Of a stretch of 64,000 nt of DNA, positions 24,668 to 33,775 are shown one piece after another. Under the pieces are notes generated by a model, which ran no database searches, was not told the DNA's origin, and was given only the letters and a program-made list of their open reading frames with translations. The stretch is from contig NC_014758.1 in NCBI RefSeq assembly GCF_000183405.1, positions 1,240,001-1,304,000 on the forward strand, given 5' to 3'. Made by a program: the position numbers and the translations under genes. Source of the DNA: Calditerrivibrio nitroreducens DSM 19672. Lineage in GTDB: Bacteria; Chrysiogenota; Deferribacteres; Deferribacterales; Calditerrivibrionaceae. Position 1 is the stretch's first letter; each line of letters begins with the position of its first letter.

Positions 24668-26211
24668 TTTTCCTCCAGAATAAATCCAACCTCTTCCGGT
24701 GAAGCAGGTTGAACCATGATAGTTTTGAATCTATCGTAAATTACAAACCCCTTCGCAGCACCTTTCACCTTACGAACATACTTTCTTGGTGTCCAATCCA
24801 CCGCCACTTTTTGTTCATTTTTCAACATACTATAATATGCTGTAACCCTTGCAATATCAGTCAAAAGATCATATGTAGGTAACCCTAAATTAGATTTTAA
24901 AATTACATGGGAGGATGGATACCCATGAACATGAAACCAGATATCCTCTTTATCCGCCAGACTCAAAATCTCGTCATTACCAAAACTATTTCTACCTATC
25001 AATAAGATAAAATCATCCTTCCTGTATTTATAATATCTTTTTACCTTTTTAGTCCTTCCCTTTTTCACTCTATGATCAGGTTTTAAAAGATCTCCTATTT
25101 CGTCATAGTCTATATCTCCATTATCCAGAAAAAAAGATAACTCTTCGTAGAAATCAATCTCCATCTTTATATCCGAGATCCTTTTCCTTATCAAAGGGAT
25201 AGACCTTTCAAGCTTTTTCCCTTTATTAAAAAGGGATTCGATATAGACATCTATATCCCTCACATCTTTTAATTCAATTGAAACAATCTTCTCCCCATTC
25301 GGAGTAAATTCTAAAAACTCTCCACTTTTCATAGCTTCATCAATTCTAAAAAGATTATTCTTCAATATCTCAGCTTTATGAACTAATTCCGGATAATTTT
25401 CTGCTATGGACAGCTCCCCTTCCAGCTTTTTCAAAAGATCTTTTTTGTCAGAAATCCTTTTTTTTAGCTGTCTCTTGATACCTTCAAAAGAGAAAACTTT
25501 TTTTTCTTTGCTAAATTTACATTTATAATCTTTAATATTGATCTCGTTTAAATCCTCCGAAATCTTAAAAGGGTAGACTCTGCCATCACTGTCAATGTAG
25601 ATCTTCTCATCTGATAACTGTTCTTTTATATAATTTACCACCTCACCCACATCACCTTTTATCCCAATTAATCTATTTGCAAAATCGGCAGTTTTTTTAT
25701 AAAATCCTTCTAAAAGATTGAAATCGGAAATGGAATCATAATTATCAAGAGAAAACTGTTTATTGGATCTAAAGACCTGATAATTACGCCCTACGGAGAT
25801 ATCTCTATCCTGGTCGATATTTTTGTCTGAAAATCTGTACAATATTGTATGTTCATTATCTAAGATAAAAAAATTAGAGTTACCCCCCACCAGTTCAAAA
25901 ACAAGCTTGAAATATTCAGATACCCCAGAAGCTTTTCTCTTTTTCACCTGAATATAAAATGCCCTGTCATACCCCCTCTGCTTAAGGCTGACAATCTGGG
26001 AACTGTTTAATTTTGAAAAAACCTCTTTTCCGGAAAATGAGTCTGGAAAGTATATACTACCATCCTTCATATCAAAAACGATGTTGTATCTCTCATTACC
26101 AGAATATACGCTCAGGCATATGTCATTACCATCGGTTAATATATTATTCACGCTGGAATCGATGAAACGATTTAGATATTTCAAAAACTTAAATAATAAA
26201 AGCCCATCCAT
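24664..26211 (-). CDS. NFACT-family ribosome quality-control protein (Rqc2/RqcH-like)
   Basis: A 515-residue NFACT protein. In characterised bacteria RqcH binds stalled 50S-peptidyl-tRNA complexes and adds C-terminal alanine tails; older annotation calls it fibronectin-binding. Visible parts are an N-terminal NFACT-N region (NILTDGNDICLSVYSG), a central coiled coil (about 240-360, rich in Lys/Glu/Leu) and the C-terminal DUF814/NFACT-R domain with DIWFHVHGYPSSHVIL (about 415-430). ATG directly follows the pilT stop. It is somewhat shorter than Firmicute RqcH, so exact activity is inferred. Confidence 0.82.
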   Translation of the reverse strand: MDGLLLFKFLKYLNRFIDSSVNNILTDGNDICLSVYSGNERYNIVFDMKDGSIYFPDSFSGKEVFSKLNSSQIVSLKQRGYDRAFYIQVKKRKASGVSEYFKLVFELVGGNSNFFILDNEHTILYRFSDKNIDQDRDISVGRNYQVFRSNKQFSLDNYDSISDFNLLEGFYKKTADFANRLIGIKGDVGEVVNYIKEQLSDEKIYIDSDGRVYPFKISEDLNEINIKDYKCKFSKEKKVFSFEGIKRQLKKRISDKKDLLKKLEGELSIAENYPELVHKAEILKNNLFRIDEAMKSGEFLEFTPNGEKIVSIELKDVRDIDVYIESLFNKGKKLERSIPLIRKRISDIKMEIDFYEELSFFLDNGDIDYDEIGDLLKPDHRVKKGRTKKVKRYYKYRKDDFILLIGRNSFGNDEILSLADKEDIWFHVHGYPSSHVILKSNLGLPTYDLLTDIARVTAYYSMLKNEQKVAVDWTPRKYVRKVKGAAKGFVIYDRFKTIMVQPASPEEVGFILEEK

Positions 26212-27276
26212 CTACTGCTTCTGCTGTAGAAACTTTTCAAACATCTTCTTATCATTCGCCTTGAGATAAGCCTCTTCGGGAGAAATGACTTTATTCATTA
26301 AAAAGTCCAGAATCACCTGATCCATCATCTGCATACCATCAGCCTTACCGGTTTGCATTATGGATGGGATCTGAAATATCTTCCCTTCCCTTATTAGATT
26401 TGCAATTGCACTATTTACCACCATTATCTCAAGAGCAGCCACCCTACCAGGCTTATCAGACCTTTTTAAAAGCTGCTGGGAAATAACACCTTTTAAAGAC
26501 TCTGAAAGCATCGTTCTAATTTGAGCCTGTTGTCCTGCGGGGAAAGCATCTATAATCCTGTCAACAGTTTTGGGGGCAGAATTGGTATGGAGAGTTCCAA
26601 AAACAAGATGACCAGTCTCCGCCGCTGTGATGGCAAGCTCTATCGTCTCCAGATCCCTCATCTCACCCACAAGAATAACATCCGGATCCTCTCTTAGGGC
26701 AGCCCTCAACGCAGCGCTAAACGATTGTGTCATCGACCCAACCTCCCTGTGGTTTACAAGACAACCTTTGCTTTCATGAACAAACTCTACCGGATCTTCA
26801 ATCGTAAGAATGTGGTCTTTCCTATTTCTGTTTATATAATCTATAATTGCCGCAAGTGTGGTGGATTTTCCACTCCCTGTTGGACCTGTGACCAGGACAA
26901 GCCCCCTCGAAAGATTGGCAAACTTTAGCACCTGCGGAGGTAAACCCAATTCTTCCGCTGTTAGAATCTTAGATGGGATAATCCTGAAAACAGCCGCGAT
27001 CCCCCTTTTCTGATAAAAATAGTTTGCCCTGAATCTCGCCATCCCGGGTATTTCATAGGCAAAATCCAGATCCTTTTTCTTCAGAAAAAAGTCCCTTTGT
27101 TCATCAGTTATAATCTCAAAAAGGAGCTTTTCGAGGATCTCATTGGTCAGCTCCTGATACTTTATCTCCTCCAATTCACCATGTTTCCTCACCATAGGTT
27201 TACACCCGCTGCTCAGATGCAGATCACTACAATTATTTTCCATCATATACTTGAAAAAAGCATCTATCTTAGCCAT
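26212..27276 (-). CDS. pilT: type IV pilus retraction ATPase PilT
   Basis: Hexameric ATPase that powers pilus retraction and twitching motility. The 354-residue protein has Walker A GPTGSGKST (131-139), Walker B VILVGEMRD (about 200-208), the His box GHLVFGTLHTNSA, and the PilT-specific IANLIREGKIFQI near the C-terminus, which separates it from assembly ATPase PilB. It follows the MshEN-domain gene by 10 bases. No pilB, pilC or pilin gene is in the window. Confidence 0.94.
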   Translation of the reverse strand: MAKIDAFFKYMMENNCSDLHLSSGCKPMVRKHGELEEIKYQELTNEILEKLLFEIITDEQRDFFLKKKDLDFAYEIPGMARFRANYFYQKRGIAAVFRIIPSKILTAEELGLPPQVLKFANLSRGLVLVTGPTGSGKSTTLAAIIDYINRNRKDHILTIEDPVEFVHESKGCLVNHREVGSMTQSFSAALRAALREDPDVILVGEMRDLETIELAITAAETGHLVFGTLHTNSAPKTVDRIIDAFPAGQQAQIRTMLSESLKGVISQQLLKRSDKPGRVAALEIMVVNSAIANLIREGKIFQIPSIMQTGKADGMQMMDQVILDFLMNKVISPEEAYLKANDKKMFEKFLQQKQ

Positions 27277-27286
27277 TTACCACCAC

Positions 27287-28096
27287 CTAAGATATTAGTA
27301 TGAGATCTTTATAATCTATTTTAATATTACTGACAAAAGGATACCCATCCACTGGTGTTACCCTTTTAAAAACATTCTTTTTACCGATGTAATCCATATT
27401 TGAGAAATAGATCCCATCCTCCAGTTCGACCGGATAAAGCTGCATATACACACCATTACACCCAATAATCTCTTCGTAAAAAAAGCTGTAACGTTCTTTT
27501 AAATATTCACGAACCTCTTTCATTCCAAGATAGAAAGGTTCGTCAAAAACTTTATCTTTACAATTATTGAAGAAACTATACACCATCAATCGATCAGATA
27601 TGATAAAAAAATCATACCTTATACCTTTTTCGAGTATTAAATCTTTTAGTCTGTCAAATTCGCTGTCAGCTTTACCTTCAACCATATTTAAAATATCTAA
27701 GATATTATCCTCACTGGCGACAGATAAAAGAACTTTTTTGTTGGAAACCTTCTCAAAATACTCCACCACTCTGGTATCAAATGGATCATCTGTGATTACA
27801 GAGATGTTATGTTCATCCGCATAGATGGGCAAGGCTCTATGACGCTTCATAAATTCTATTGAAAAACGGTTCAACAATTCGAAATCAACCTGTTCTTTAC
27901 CCACGATGACAAATGGCAGATCGATCTGTTTGCTTATGACATAATCAAGCTGGGCTTTGCTTATCTTTCCAAGCTTCACAAGTGCTTCACCAAGTCTTAT
28001 TTTTTCTTTCTTCTGTAACTGTAACCCTTCTTCTATATCTTTATCGTTGATCATCCCCAGATCTTTCAATATCAACCCAAGATTTCTATTACTCAT
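27287..28096 (-). CDS. MshEN/GspE_N-domain protein, putative c-di-GMP receptor
   Basis: A 269-residue soluble protein whose first 57 residues hold two consecutive 24-residue MshEN-type motifs: NLGLILKDLGMINDKDI... (5-28) and RLGEALVKLGKISKAQL... (34-57), separated by 5 residues. Such motifs bind c-di-GMP in MshE-type ATPases. About residues 58-150 continue the GspE_N fold (PFVIVGKEQVDFELLNRF). The C-terminal 120 residues match nothing I know, and there is no ATPase domain. ATG 28094-28096 is preferred over an upstream TTG because GGAG lies 7 bases before it. The start overlaps the upstream gene by 8 bases. Confidence 0.78.
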   Translation of the reverse strand: MSNRNLGLILKDLGMINDKDIEEGLQLQKKEKIRLGEALVKLGKISKAQLDYVISKQIDLPFVIVGKEQVDFELLNRFSIEFMKRHRALPIYADEHNISVITDDPFDTRVVEYFEKVSNKKVLLSVASEDNILDILNMVEGKADSEFDRLKDLILEKGIRYDFFIISDRLMVYSFFNNCKDKVFDEPFYLGMKEVREYLKERYSFFYEEIIGCNGVYMQLYPVELEDGIYFSNMDYIGKKNVFKRVTPVDGYPFVSNIKIDYKDLILIS

Positions 28097-29081
28097 AATC
28101 AAACTCCTCTCCAAAGCTATTTTTTATAACATCATCCACCCGATCCATAAACTTATCGAAGAAATTGATAGATTCCAATTGGGCAATATGTTTCTTAACA
28201 TTCTGCAATTTCACACCATAAAACCTCTCAATTATGACGGATACCTCCCACTCCTGTAAAATCGCCTCAAGTATAAAACAGTCACATATCGCAGCCAGCA
28301 TCTTATCAGAGGCAGAATACTTTATCCGATTCAATTCTATCAGCATATCCACCATGAGCTGTATCTCCACCTCAGCATAGTTTCGTATGGATAAAACCTC
28401 CACAAGATAACGAAGGGCTTTTGAATAAACGCTTGTTTTAAATGAAAATCTTTCAATATTATTAAAGTAAAATAGTTTGATGTTGTTTTTATAATACCCC
28501 TCTATATCCACAATATATTCATATTCATCCTGTAGAGAAATGTTTCCCTGGTATATGGAAAGAGCATTGAGTATAACATCCTTTGACTGGGAAAACCGTT
28601 TTTTTATCAGAAAATAGTATGCAATCTTTATGTAATCATTCACCCCCAAAAGGTGAGATTGATGAAGATCCTTATATATCGAAATCGCATTTTCATAATC
28701 AGATACGAGGATCTTATAAAATAGGTAAAGCACCCTACCTCTGGTGATATACTTTTCATCTTCCATAAGCTTCATTATATAACCCAGGGCGATTTCACCC
28801 CTTCCTAAGTCTATCAATACCTCCGCCATAAAAGATATCGATTCTATATCATCAGAAACATCCTTTTCGTATTGCTTGAAATACTCCAGAGACTTTAGCC
28901 TATCCCCTTTAACGTAGTGGTATTTACCTAAGATACGATAAATTTTTTTCAAAAATTCCGGATCTTCGCCATATTTCATGAAAATTTTCGTTATCCCTTC
29001 ATCGGCTTTATCAAGCTCCCCTGCATCTATTAAATTCTCTATATCTTTACACAATATGTCAATGAAGTTTATCTTTTTCAC
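28089..29081 (-). CDS. helical-repeat (TPR-like) protein, unrecognised
   Basis: A 330-residue soluble, mainly helical protein. Spaced helical pairs such as KYHYVKGDRLKSLEYFKQYEK and AEVLIDLGRGEIALGYIMKL (each a short fragment of a longer repeat) look like tetratricopeptide units over residues about 15-180. No catalytic motif, signal or membrane segment. It lies directly between the exonuclease and the MshEN-domain gene in the pilT run and may be a scaffold; function unknown. Confidence 0.65.
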   Translation of the reverse strand: MKKINFIDILCKDIENLIDAGELDKADEGITKIFMKYGEDPEFLKKIYRILGKYHYVKGDRLKSLEYFKQYEKDVSDDIESISFMAEVLIDLGRGEIALGYIMKLMEDEKYITRGRVLYLFYKILVSDYENAISIYKDLHQSHLLGVNDYIKIAYYFLIKKRFSQSKDVILNALSIYQGNISLQDEYEYIVDIEGYYKNNIKLFYFNNIERFSFKTSVYSKALRYLVEVLSIRNYAEVEIQLMVDMLIELNRIKYSASDKMLAAICDCFILEAILQEWEVSVIIERFYGVKLQNVKKHIAQLESINFFDKFMDRVDDVIKNSFGEEFDYE

Positions 29082-29762
29082 CTATGTTTGCTCCCTATGT
29101 AATTCATAAAGATCCCGTACTGTTTTAAATCTATCAGAAATCTGCATAACCATCTTGTTGAATACCTCCGCTGTAGCCATTGCATCCCCAAGAGCGGTGT
29201 GTCTGCCATTACATCTCACTTTATAAAGATCGAGCAAGAAATCAAGCCCCACATGGTCATTTTTCTTAGCAATTCCTCTGGTATATATAAACATCGTATC
29301 AAGGCATTTCTGTTTTAGCGAACAACCAAAAGTTTCCATAAGCTCTTTTGATATCATATCCACATCAAACTTTATATGATGCCCCACAATAACTGATTTC
29401 CGTATGAATTTTACAAATTCCGGCATCACCTCCACCACAAAAGGTTTATCTTTCACCATTTCATCAGTTATTCCATGCCATTTTATCGATTCTGGATCTA
29501 TACTTTTACCTGGATTAATAAATACATTGTAATAGTCTATTATCTTAAACCCTTTTATCTTCACCGCAGCAAGATTGATAATTTTAGCCGTATTAATATC
29601 AAGACCTGTGGTTTCGGTATCCACCACACAAAACTCCACATCAAATATAGTTCTACTAAGAAAATCTGTTTTATTATATGTTTCACAAATTTTCACAACG
29701 TAATTACGGATAGGGTCATTATAAAAATCTGTTTTACCTTTTTTGAATAATTTTCCAAACAT
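29082..29762 (-). CDS. DnaQ-like 3'-5' exonuclease (DEDDh)
   Basis: A 226-residue exonuclease of the DNA polymerase III epsilon superfamily. Exo I FCVVDTETTGLD (metal-binding Asp, Glu), Exo II VGHHIKFDVDM, and Exo III with His in NGRHTALGDAMAT give a DEDDh active site. Family members serve as proofreading subunits or as stand-alone repair nucleases; the 45-residue N-terminal extension and lack of a polymerase-binding tail leave this open. First gene of the run leading to the two-component system; a GGGG precedes its ATG. Confidence 0.85.
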   Translation of the reverse strand: MFGKLFKKGKTDFYNDPIRNYVVKICETYNKTDFLSRTIFDVEFCVVDTETTGLDINTAKIINLAAVKIKGFKIIDYYNVFINPGKSIDPESIKWHGITDEMVKDKPFVVEVMPEFVKFIRKSVIVGHHIKFDVDMISKELMETFGCSLKQKCLDTMFIYTRGIAKKNDHVGLDFLLDLYKVRCNGRHTALGDAMATAEVFNKMVMQISDRFKTVRDLYELHREQT

Positions 29763-29894
29763 AGCTACCCCCGAAAATAGATAAATTAAATCACTATTTT
29801 AATCAAGCGTTATTTATAAATATATAATATTTCGCCTTAATTACTCTAACTCCATAGAAAATATCAAAACACAGTCAACTATTTGATGGAAAAA

Positions 29895-30740
29895 TTATTT
29901 CACATTCACCTTCAAACTTTTCTCAAAAAACTCTTCACTTGGCTGTGTGTTGTCGGTTTTGGGTTTTAAGCTGATACCCCTTGTGGATAGAGATAGGTCA
30001 TCCTTGTTTGTCATTTTCACTTTGTAAACAGCTCCGACACTTTCTGTGTCTACGTTTCCAAGCTCAGTGGTGCTTGCATACAGAATAATCTCATCCTCCC
30101 CAAAAGGTGGCTCTATTTTTAATTCAAAACGGTCTTTGGCTGAGGGAACCTCATAAATCACCCCACCATCAAAATGGTAATCCGATCTATAAGGATTTGG
30201 CAAAATCTGCAATATCTGACCTGTGGAATCTTTGTAAAAGATCTTTGCATAAAAAGGCTTATTACCCTGAAGGTATATCTTTACCGTATCATTAACCTTG
30301 TAAACCTTTTTATTGGTGAAAATATTTACCACAAGTGGTGCCGATGGATCGTTGATCAGAAGAGTTTCAATCGATTTATCTTTATCAAACGTAGGAATAA
30401 CCTCCGCTTTAATCCTCACTTTATAACAATCACCTATTGCTGGTGGCTCTTTGTCCCACTTTCCTTCCTGCTCTATAACCTTTACATTCGAAGAAGCAAA
30501 CGATTCAACGATATCATTTTTTAATTTCAGATCCTCCACCAACGTTTGGGATTTTATTTTTGTGGATACCTTTTCAGCTGCATTCCTTTTTGCATCATTT
30601 ATAGCCATCTCTTCCGCCTGTCGTTTTGTTCTATCCTCCGAAAGACATGCATAGCCGTAAGATTCTGTAATCACCGATGTGGAAGCAAATACAGATTTGA
30701 TAAACAGAGTAAGCACAAAGAGAAAAATAATTTTTTTCAT
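29895..30740 (-). CDS. secreted DUF4384-domain protein with LPP20/FlgT-like N-terminus
   Basis: A 281-residue exported protein. I start at ATG 30738-30740 (MKKIIFLFVLTLFIKSVFA, a signal peptide with cleavage likely after Ala19) since GGGGG lies 7 bases before it and the longer frame would run through the tRNA. Residues about 25-115 show spaced alanines in ERTKRQAEE-like helices (TKRQAEEMAINDAKRNAAEK), seen in LPP20/FlgT N-domains. Residues about 140-235 form a DUF4384 domain (VNIFTNKKVYKVNDTVKIYL). Function unknown; probably periplasmic or outer-membrane associated. Confidence 0.75.
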   Translation of the reverse strand: MKKIIFLFVLTLFIKSVFASTSVITESYGYACLSEDRTKRQAEEMAINDAKRNAAEKVSTKIKSQTLVEDLKLKNDIVESFASSNVKVIEQEGKWDKEPPAIGDCYKVRIKAEVIPTFDKDKSIETLLINDPSAPLVVNIFTNKKVYKVNDTVKIYLQGNKPFYAKIFYKDSTGQILQILPNPYRSDYHFDGGVIYEVPSAKDRFELKIEPPFGEDEIILYASTTELGNVDTESVGAVYKVKMTNKDDLSLSTRGISLKPKTDNTQPSEEFFEKSLKVNVK

Positions 30741-30763
30741 AAAATCCCCCAGGTATAAAAAAA

Positions 30764-30837
30764 CGCGCCCTGCAGGAGTCGAACCCACAACCTTCTGATC
30801 CGTAGTCAGATGCTCTATCCAGTTGAGCTAAGGGCGC
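30764..30837 (-). tRNA. tRNA-Arg(ACG)
   Basis: Read on the minus strand: acceptor GCGCCCT/AGGGCGC, D arm GCTC...GAGC, anticodon stem TCTGA/TCAGA with loop CTACGGA giving anticodon ACG (A34 is normally deaminated to inosine by TadA, reading CGU/CGC/CGA), T arm with GTTCGACTC. CCA is not encoded. It lies 23 bases upstream of the DUF4384 gene in the same direction and may share its transcript. Confidence 0.96.
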
Positions 30838-30857
30838 AAGATTTTTCTAATAATTGT

Positions 30858-30886
30858 TTAATATCACACATAATAAAATAAGTCAA
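30858..30886 (-). promoter_or_regulatory. promoter of tRNA-Arg(ACG)
   Basis: On the minus strand: TTGACT, 17-base spacer, TATTAA, ending about 20 bases before the mature tRNA. Good match and position; it could also serve the DUF4384 gene. Confidence 0.6.
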
Positions 30887-30947
30887 GTATTGGCGAATCT
30901 ATCTGTATGCCCCCATAATCTTTGTGACAGACCTATTTGTCTACCCC

Positions 30948-33233
30948 CTATAATAATTCCACTATAGTAATTGCATCCCCACCCTCTTTTATGTCTGCAA
31001 TCCGAAAGTTTTTTACCCTCTGATCCGATTTTAAAATATTATGAAGCCCTTTTCTCAAAGCACCAGAACCCCTACCATGTATGACGAATACTCTATTCCA
31101 TCCGGATAATATAGCTTTGTCCAGAAATTTATCCAGTTCATCCCAGGCTTCATCCACAGTCTTCCCCACAAGCACTATTTCATACCTTGGACTTCTCTCT
31201 ACTACCGCACTGACGGATATCTCCTTATCCACTTTTTTCTGGTTTACAGACAATTTTTCTCCTCTAATCTTATCGAGTTCGATGGTAAATTTCATCCCCT
31301 CCATATCCACATATGCTTTGTTTTTTGATATTTCAAGGATTTTGGCAACTTTACCATATTTTGAAAGTTTTACCATATCCCCCACTTTGACGTCTGGTAT
31401 ATGATCACCGATATCCAACGACTCCATCCTCTTAACTATATTACTTTTTATTTCGTCAACTTCTTTGTTGTTATTTGATCTTACTTTCAGAGATTTCACT
31501 TTATTCAAAATAGAAAGGGCATCAGATAATATCTGCTCCTCTTTTGCATTCAGCTTCTTTTTCAACTCATTCTCTTTTACTAATAATTCCGACTCCTTTA
31601 TCTCAAGCGATCTCTTTAGCTCCTCTAGGGTGTATCTCTCCTTTTCAATATCCAATTTCAGTCTATTAAGCTCATCAGCGGAAAGGATCTCAAGGGAGCT
31701 ATATTCTTCCAGTATCTTTTTGGCTCTTGAAATTATAGATTCATTGAAATGTAATTTGCCAGCTATAATAAGTGGATCTGAGCGACCCGCCAACCCTTTT
31801 ATCAATCTAAATTTAGGTTCAAAGTTTTCATAATCGAAATCGACACCATAAAGCACCACACCTTTATATCTATATGCCATATTTCTGACACCGCTAAAAT
31901 GTGTGGTAACTATTACTCTTGAGCCCCTATCCATCAAATATTCTATAATTGAAATGGCAAGAGCTTCCCCCTCTTTCGGCTCTGTACCTGTACCCAATTC
32001 ATCCAGTAAAACCAGAGAGCCACCATCAGAATTATCCACAATATGCTTGATATTTACCATATGCGAAGTAAAAGTACTTAAATCCATCACCAGAGACTGC
32101 TGATCCCCTATATCGGTAAAAATCTTATCAAAATTTATCAATTCGGCGCACCTTGCAAACAAAGGTAATCCACACCTACCTAAAACCGTATTGATACCTA
32201 TCGATTTTAGGGCTGCCGTCTTTCCCCCTGCGTTTGGACCTGTAATTATTGCCACGTTTACATCTTCTGTCATTTCAAAATCTATTGGAACTGATTTTTC
32301 TTTTTTTAAATCATAAATCAATGGATGATGGAGTTTTTCAACGTAAATTTTGTTTGAAAAATTGGGAAAAACATAATCCCTCTCCCCAACATAACTAAAA
32401 ATTGCATGAAAATAGTAGAGTTTTTTCATCGAATTTACCGTTTCGGTGATTTCGTAAGACTTAGACTTTATACAATCCAGTAACTTTTGTAAAATTCTAT
32501 TTACCTCTATCTCTTCCAGAGAGATAAGCTCCTGATAACGATTATTCATCTCCACAACATTTGACGGCTCCACATATAGTGTCATACCTGTTCCAGATAT
32601 AGAATGAACGATACCATTTATAAACTGCCTGAAATTAGGCCGCAGGAGTAGCATAAGTCTATTGCTATACTCTTTTATTACCCTTTCCTGCACAAACTTC
32701 TCTGAATCTTTACCGTTTATCAAACTATTTAATGTTTCATAAATCTTCTCTTTAACATTCTTTTTCTCTTTTCTTATCTCCCTAAGCCTATCAGATGCAT
32801 CATCCTTTACGTGCCCATCATTTGTTATCTTTGAAAAGATATCATCCACGATATCCGGCAATACATATATATTTGAAAATAAAGTTTTAAGATGATTTAC
32901 ATCAAAATCACCAAATACTGATTTTTTAAATTCACCAAGCTTTTTATGAAATTCTGCAAAAACAATAAAGTCCACCACCAGCCAGGATGAATATGGATCT
33001 AAAAGTTTTTTATAGAATTGATAATAATTTCTTGAATCCGGCAGTTCTCCCCCAAAATCCCCGAATAGATCCAATGCCTCTCTGATCTGATTCTGCTCTT
33101 CTATTATTTTAGAAGTAGAATTAAAAGGGGTTAACTCATCTATAAAATCTGATGAAAATTGTGAAATGGAATGTTTTTTTAAGTGTTCTTTAAATTGTAA
33201 AAAATCTATCTGCTGAAAGGATGAATCGATCAC
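30948..33233 (-). CDS. mutS2: MutS2 endonuclease/ATPase with Smr domain
   Basis: A 761-residue MutS2 protein: no mismatch-recognition domain at the N-terminus, a clamp/lever helical part, the ATPase with Walker A GPNAGGKTAALKS (332-344) and LLDELGTGTEPKEGEAL, a long coiled coil, a KOW-like stretch (VGDMVKLSKYGKVAKILE) and a C-terminal Smr nuclease domain with VIHGRGSGALRKGLH. Known roles are suppression of recombination and, in some bacteria, splitting collided ribosomes. It overlaps cvpA by 4 bases and is the last gene of the trkA-mutS2 run. Confidence 0.94.
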   Translation of the reverse strand: MIDSSFQQIDFLQFKEHLKKHSISQFSSDFIDELTPFNSTSKIIEEQNQIREALDLFGDFGGELPDSRNYYQFYKKLLDPYSSWLVVDFIVFAEFHKKLGEFKKSVFGDFDVNHLKTLFSNIYVLPDIVDDIFSKITNDGHVKDDASDRLREIRKEKKNVKEKIYETLNSLINGKDSEKFVQERVIKEYSNRLMLLLRPNFRQFINGIVHSISGTGMTLYVEPSNVVEMNNRYQELISLEEIEVNRILQKLLDCIKSKSYEITETVNSMKKLYYFHAIFSYVGERDYVFPNFSNKIYVEKLHHPLIYDLKKEKSVPIDFEMTEDVNVAIITGPNAGGKTAALKSIGINTVLGRCGLPLFARCAELINFDKIFTDIGDQQSLVMDLSTFTSHMVNIKHIVDNSDGGSLVLLDELGTGTEPKEGEALAISIIEYLMDRGSRVIVTTHFSGVRNMAYRYKGVVLYGVDFDYENFEPKFRLIKGLAGRSDPLIIAGKLHFNESIISRAKKILEEYSSLEILSADELNRLKLDIEKERYTLEELKRSLEIKESELLVKENELKKKLNAKEEQILSDALSILNKVKSLKVRSNNNKEVDEIKSNIVKRMESLDIGDHIPDVKVGDMVKLSKYGKVAKILEISKNKAYVDMEGMKFTIELDKIRGEKLSVNQKKVDKEISVSAVVERSPRYEIVLVGKTVDEAWDELDKFLDKAILSGWNRVFVIHGRGSGALRKGLHNILKSDQRVKNFRIADIKEGGDAITIVELL

Positions 33234-33760
33234 AGAATATTCTTATCCTTTTTCAAAAAAGGGTTGGAGAAGCTTTTACCTGTAATCTTATTAAGCATCT
33301 CATAGATATACGGATTCATCGCTATTATCCGGGAAGAAACAGGAGATTTTAAAAGCTGCCTGGTGAAGGATGATGAAGGGGAGATTGAAACCACAAAACT
33401 CAACAAAACGCTCATTATAATGGCTGATTTCAACAATCCAAATAATGCACCCCCAGCTTTATCAACCCAACCAAGCTTTATTGCTCTAAAAAATTTCTTC
33501 GTCAGGTATGATGCGGTAATTACCAGAACAAAAATGATAAGAAACGTCAGTACAAACCCAAAAAGCTTTGCCATAGGGGGGCTAAATCCAAAAAACTCCA
33601 ATATTTTCATCGAAAAAGGGTTTATCTGGAAGGAAAAAAGGTATGAAAGAATGATACCTAAAATTCTAAAGATCTCCCAGATCAACCCTCTTAAAAAACC
33701 TTTGATTGTAAAAACAAGTAGAATTATTAGAAAAAAAGTATCCCACCCAGAAAAATTCAT
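33230..33760 (-). CDS. cvpA: CvpA-family membrane protein
   Basis: A 176-residue inner-membrane protein with four hydrophobic helices and the family pattern FSGWDTFFLIILLVFTIKGFLRG at the start (residues 3-25) and KLGWVDKAGGALFGLLKS in the middle. CvpA is linked to colicin V production and envelope stress tolerance in E. coli, with unknown biochemical action. Its coupling to mutS2 (4-base overlap) is a common arrangement. Confidence 0.88.
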   Translation of the reverse strand: MNFSGWDTFFLIILLVFTIKGFLRGLIWEIFRILGIILSYLFSFQINPFSMKILEFFGFSPPMAKLFGFVLTFLIIFVLVITASYLTKKFFRAIKLGWVDKAGGALFGLLKSAIIMSVLLSFVVSISPSSSFTRQLLKSPVSSRIIAMNPYIYEMLNKITGKSFSNPFLKKDKNIL

Positions 33761-33775
33761 ATAAGAACCATAAAA

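Noticed and set aside
24664-26211. Fibronectin-binding adhesin
   Set aside because: The NFACT-N, coiled-coil and DUF814 architecture without signal peptide points to a cytosolic ribosome-associated protein.
30741-30788. N-terminal extension of the DUF4384 gene
   Set aside because: It would translate through the 3' end of tRNA-Arg(ACG); the inner ATG has a strong ribosome site and a signal peptide.
30948-33233. Mismatch repair MutS
   Set aside because: The protein lacks the N-terminal mismatch-recognition domain and ends with an Smr domain, so it is MutS2.
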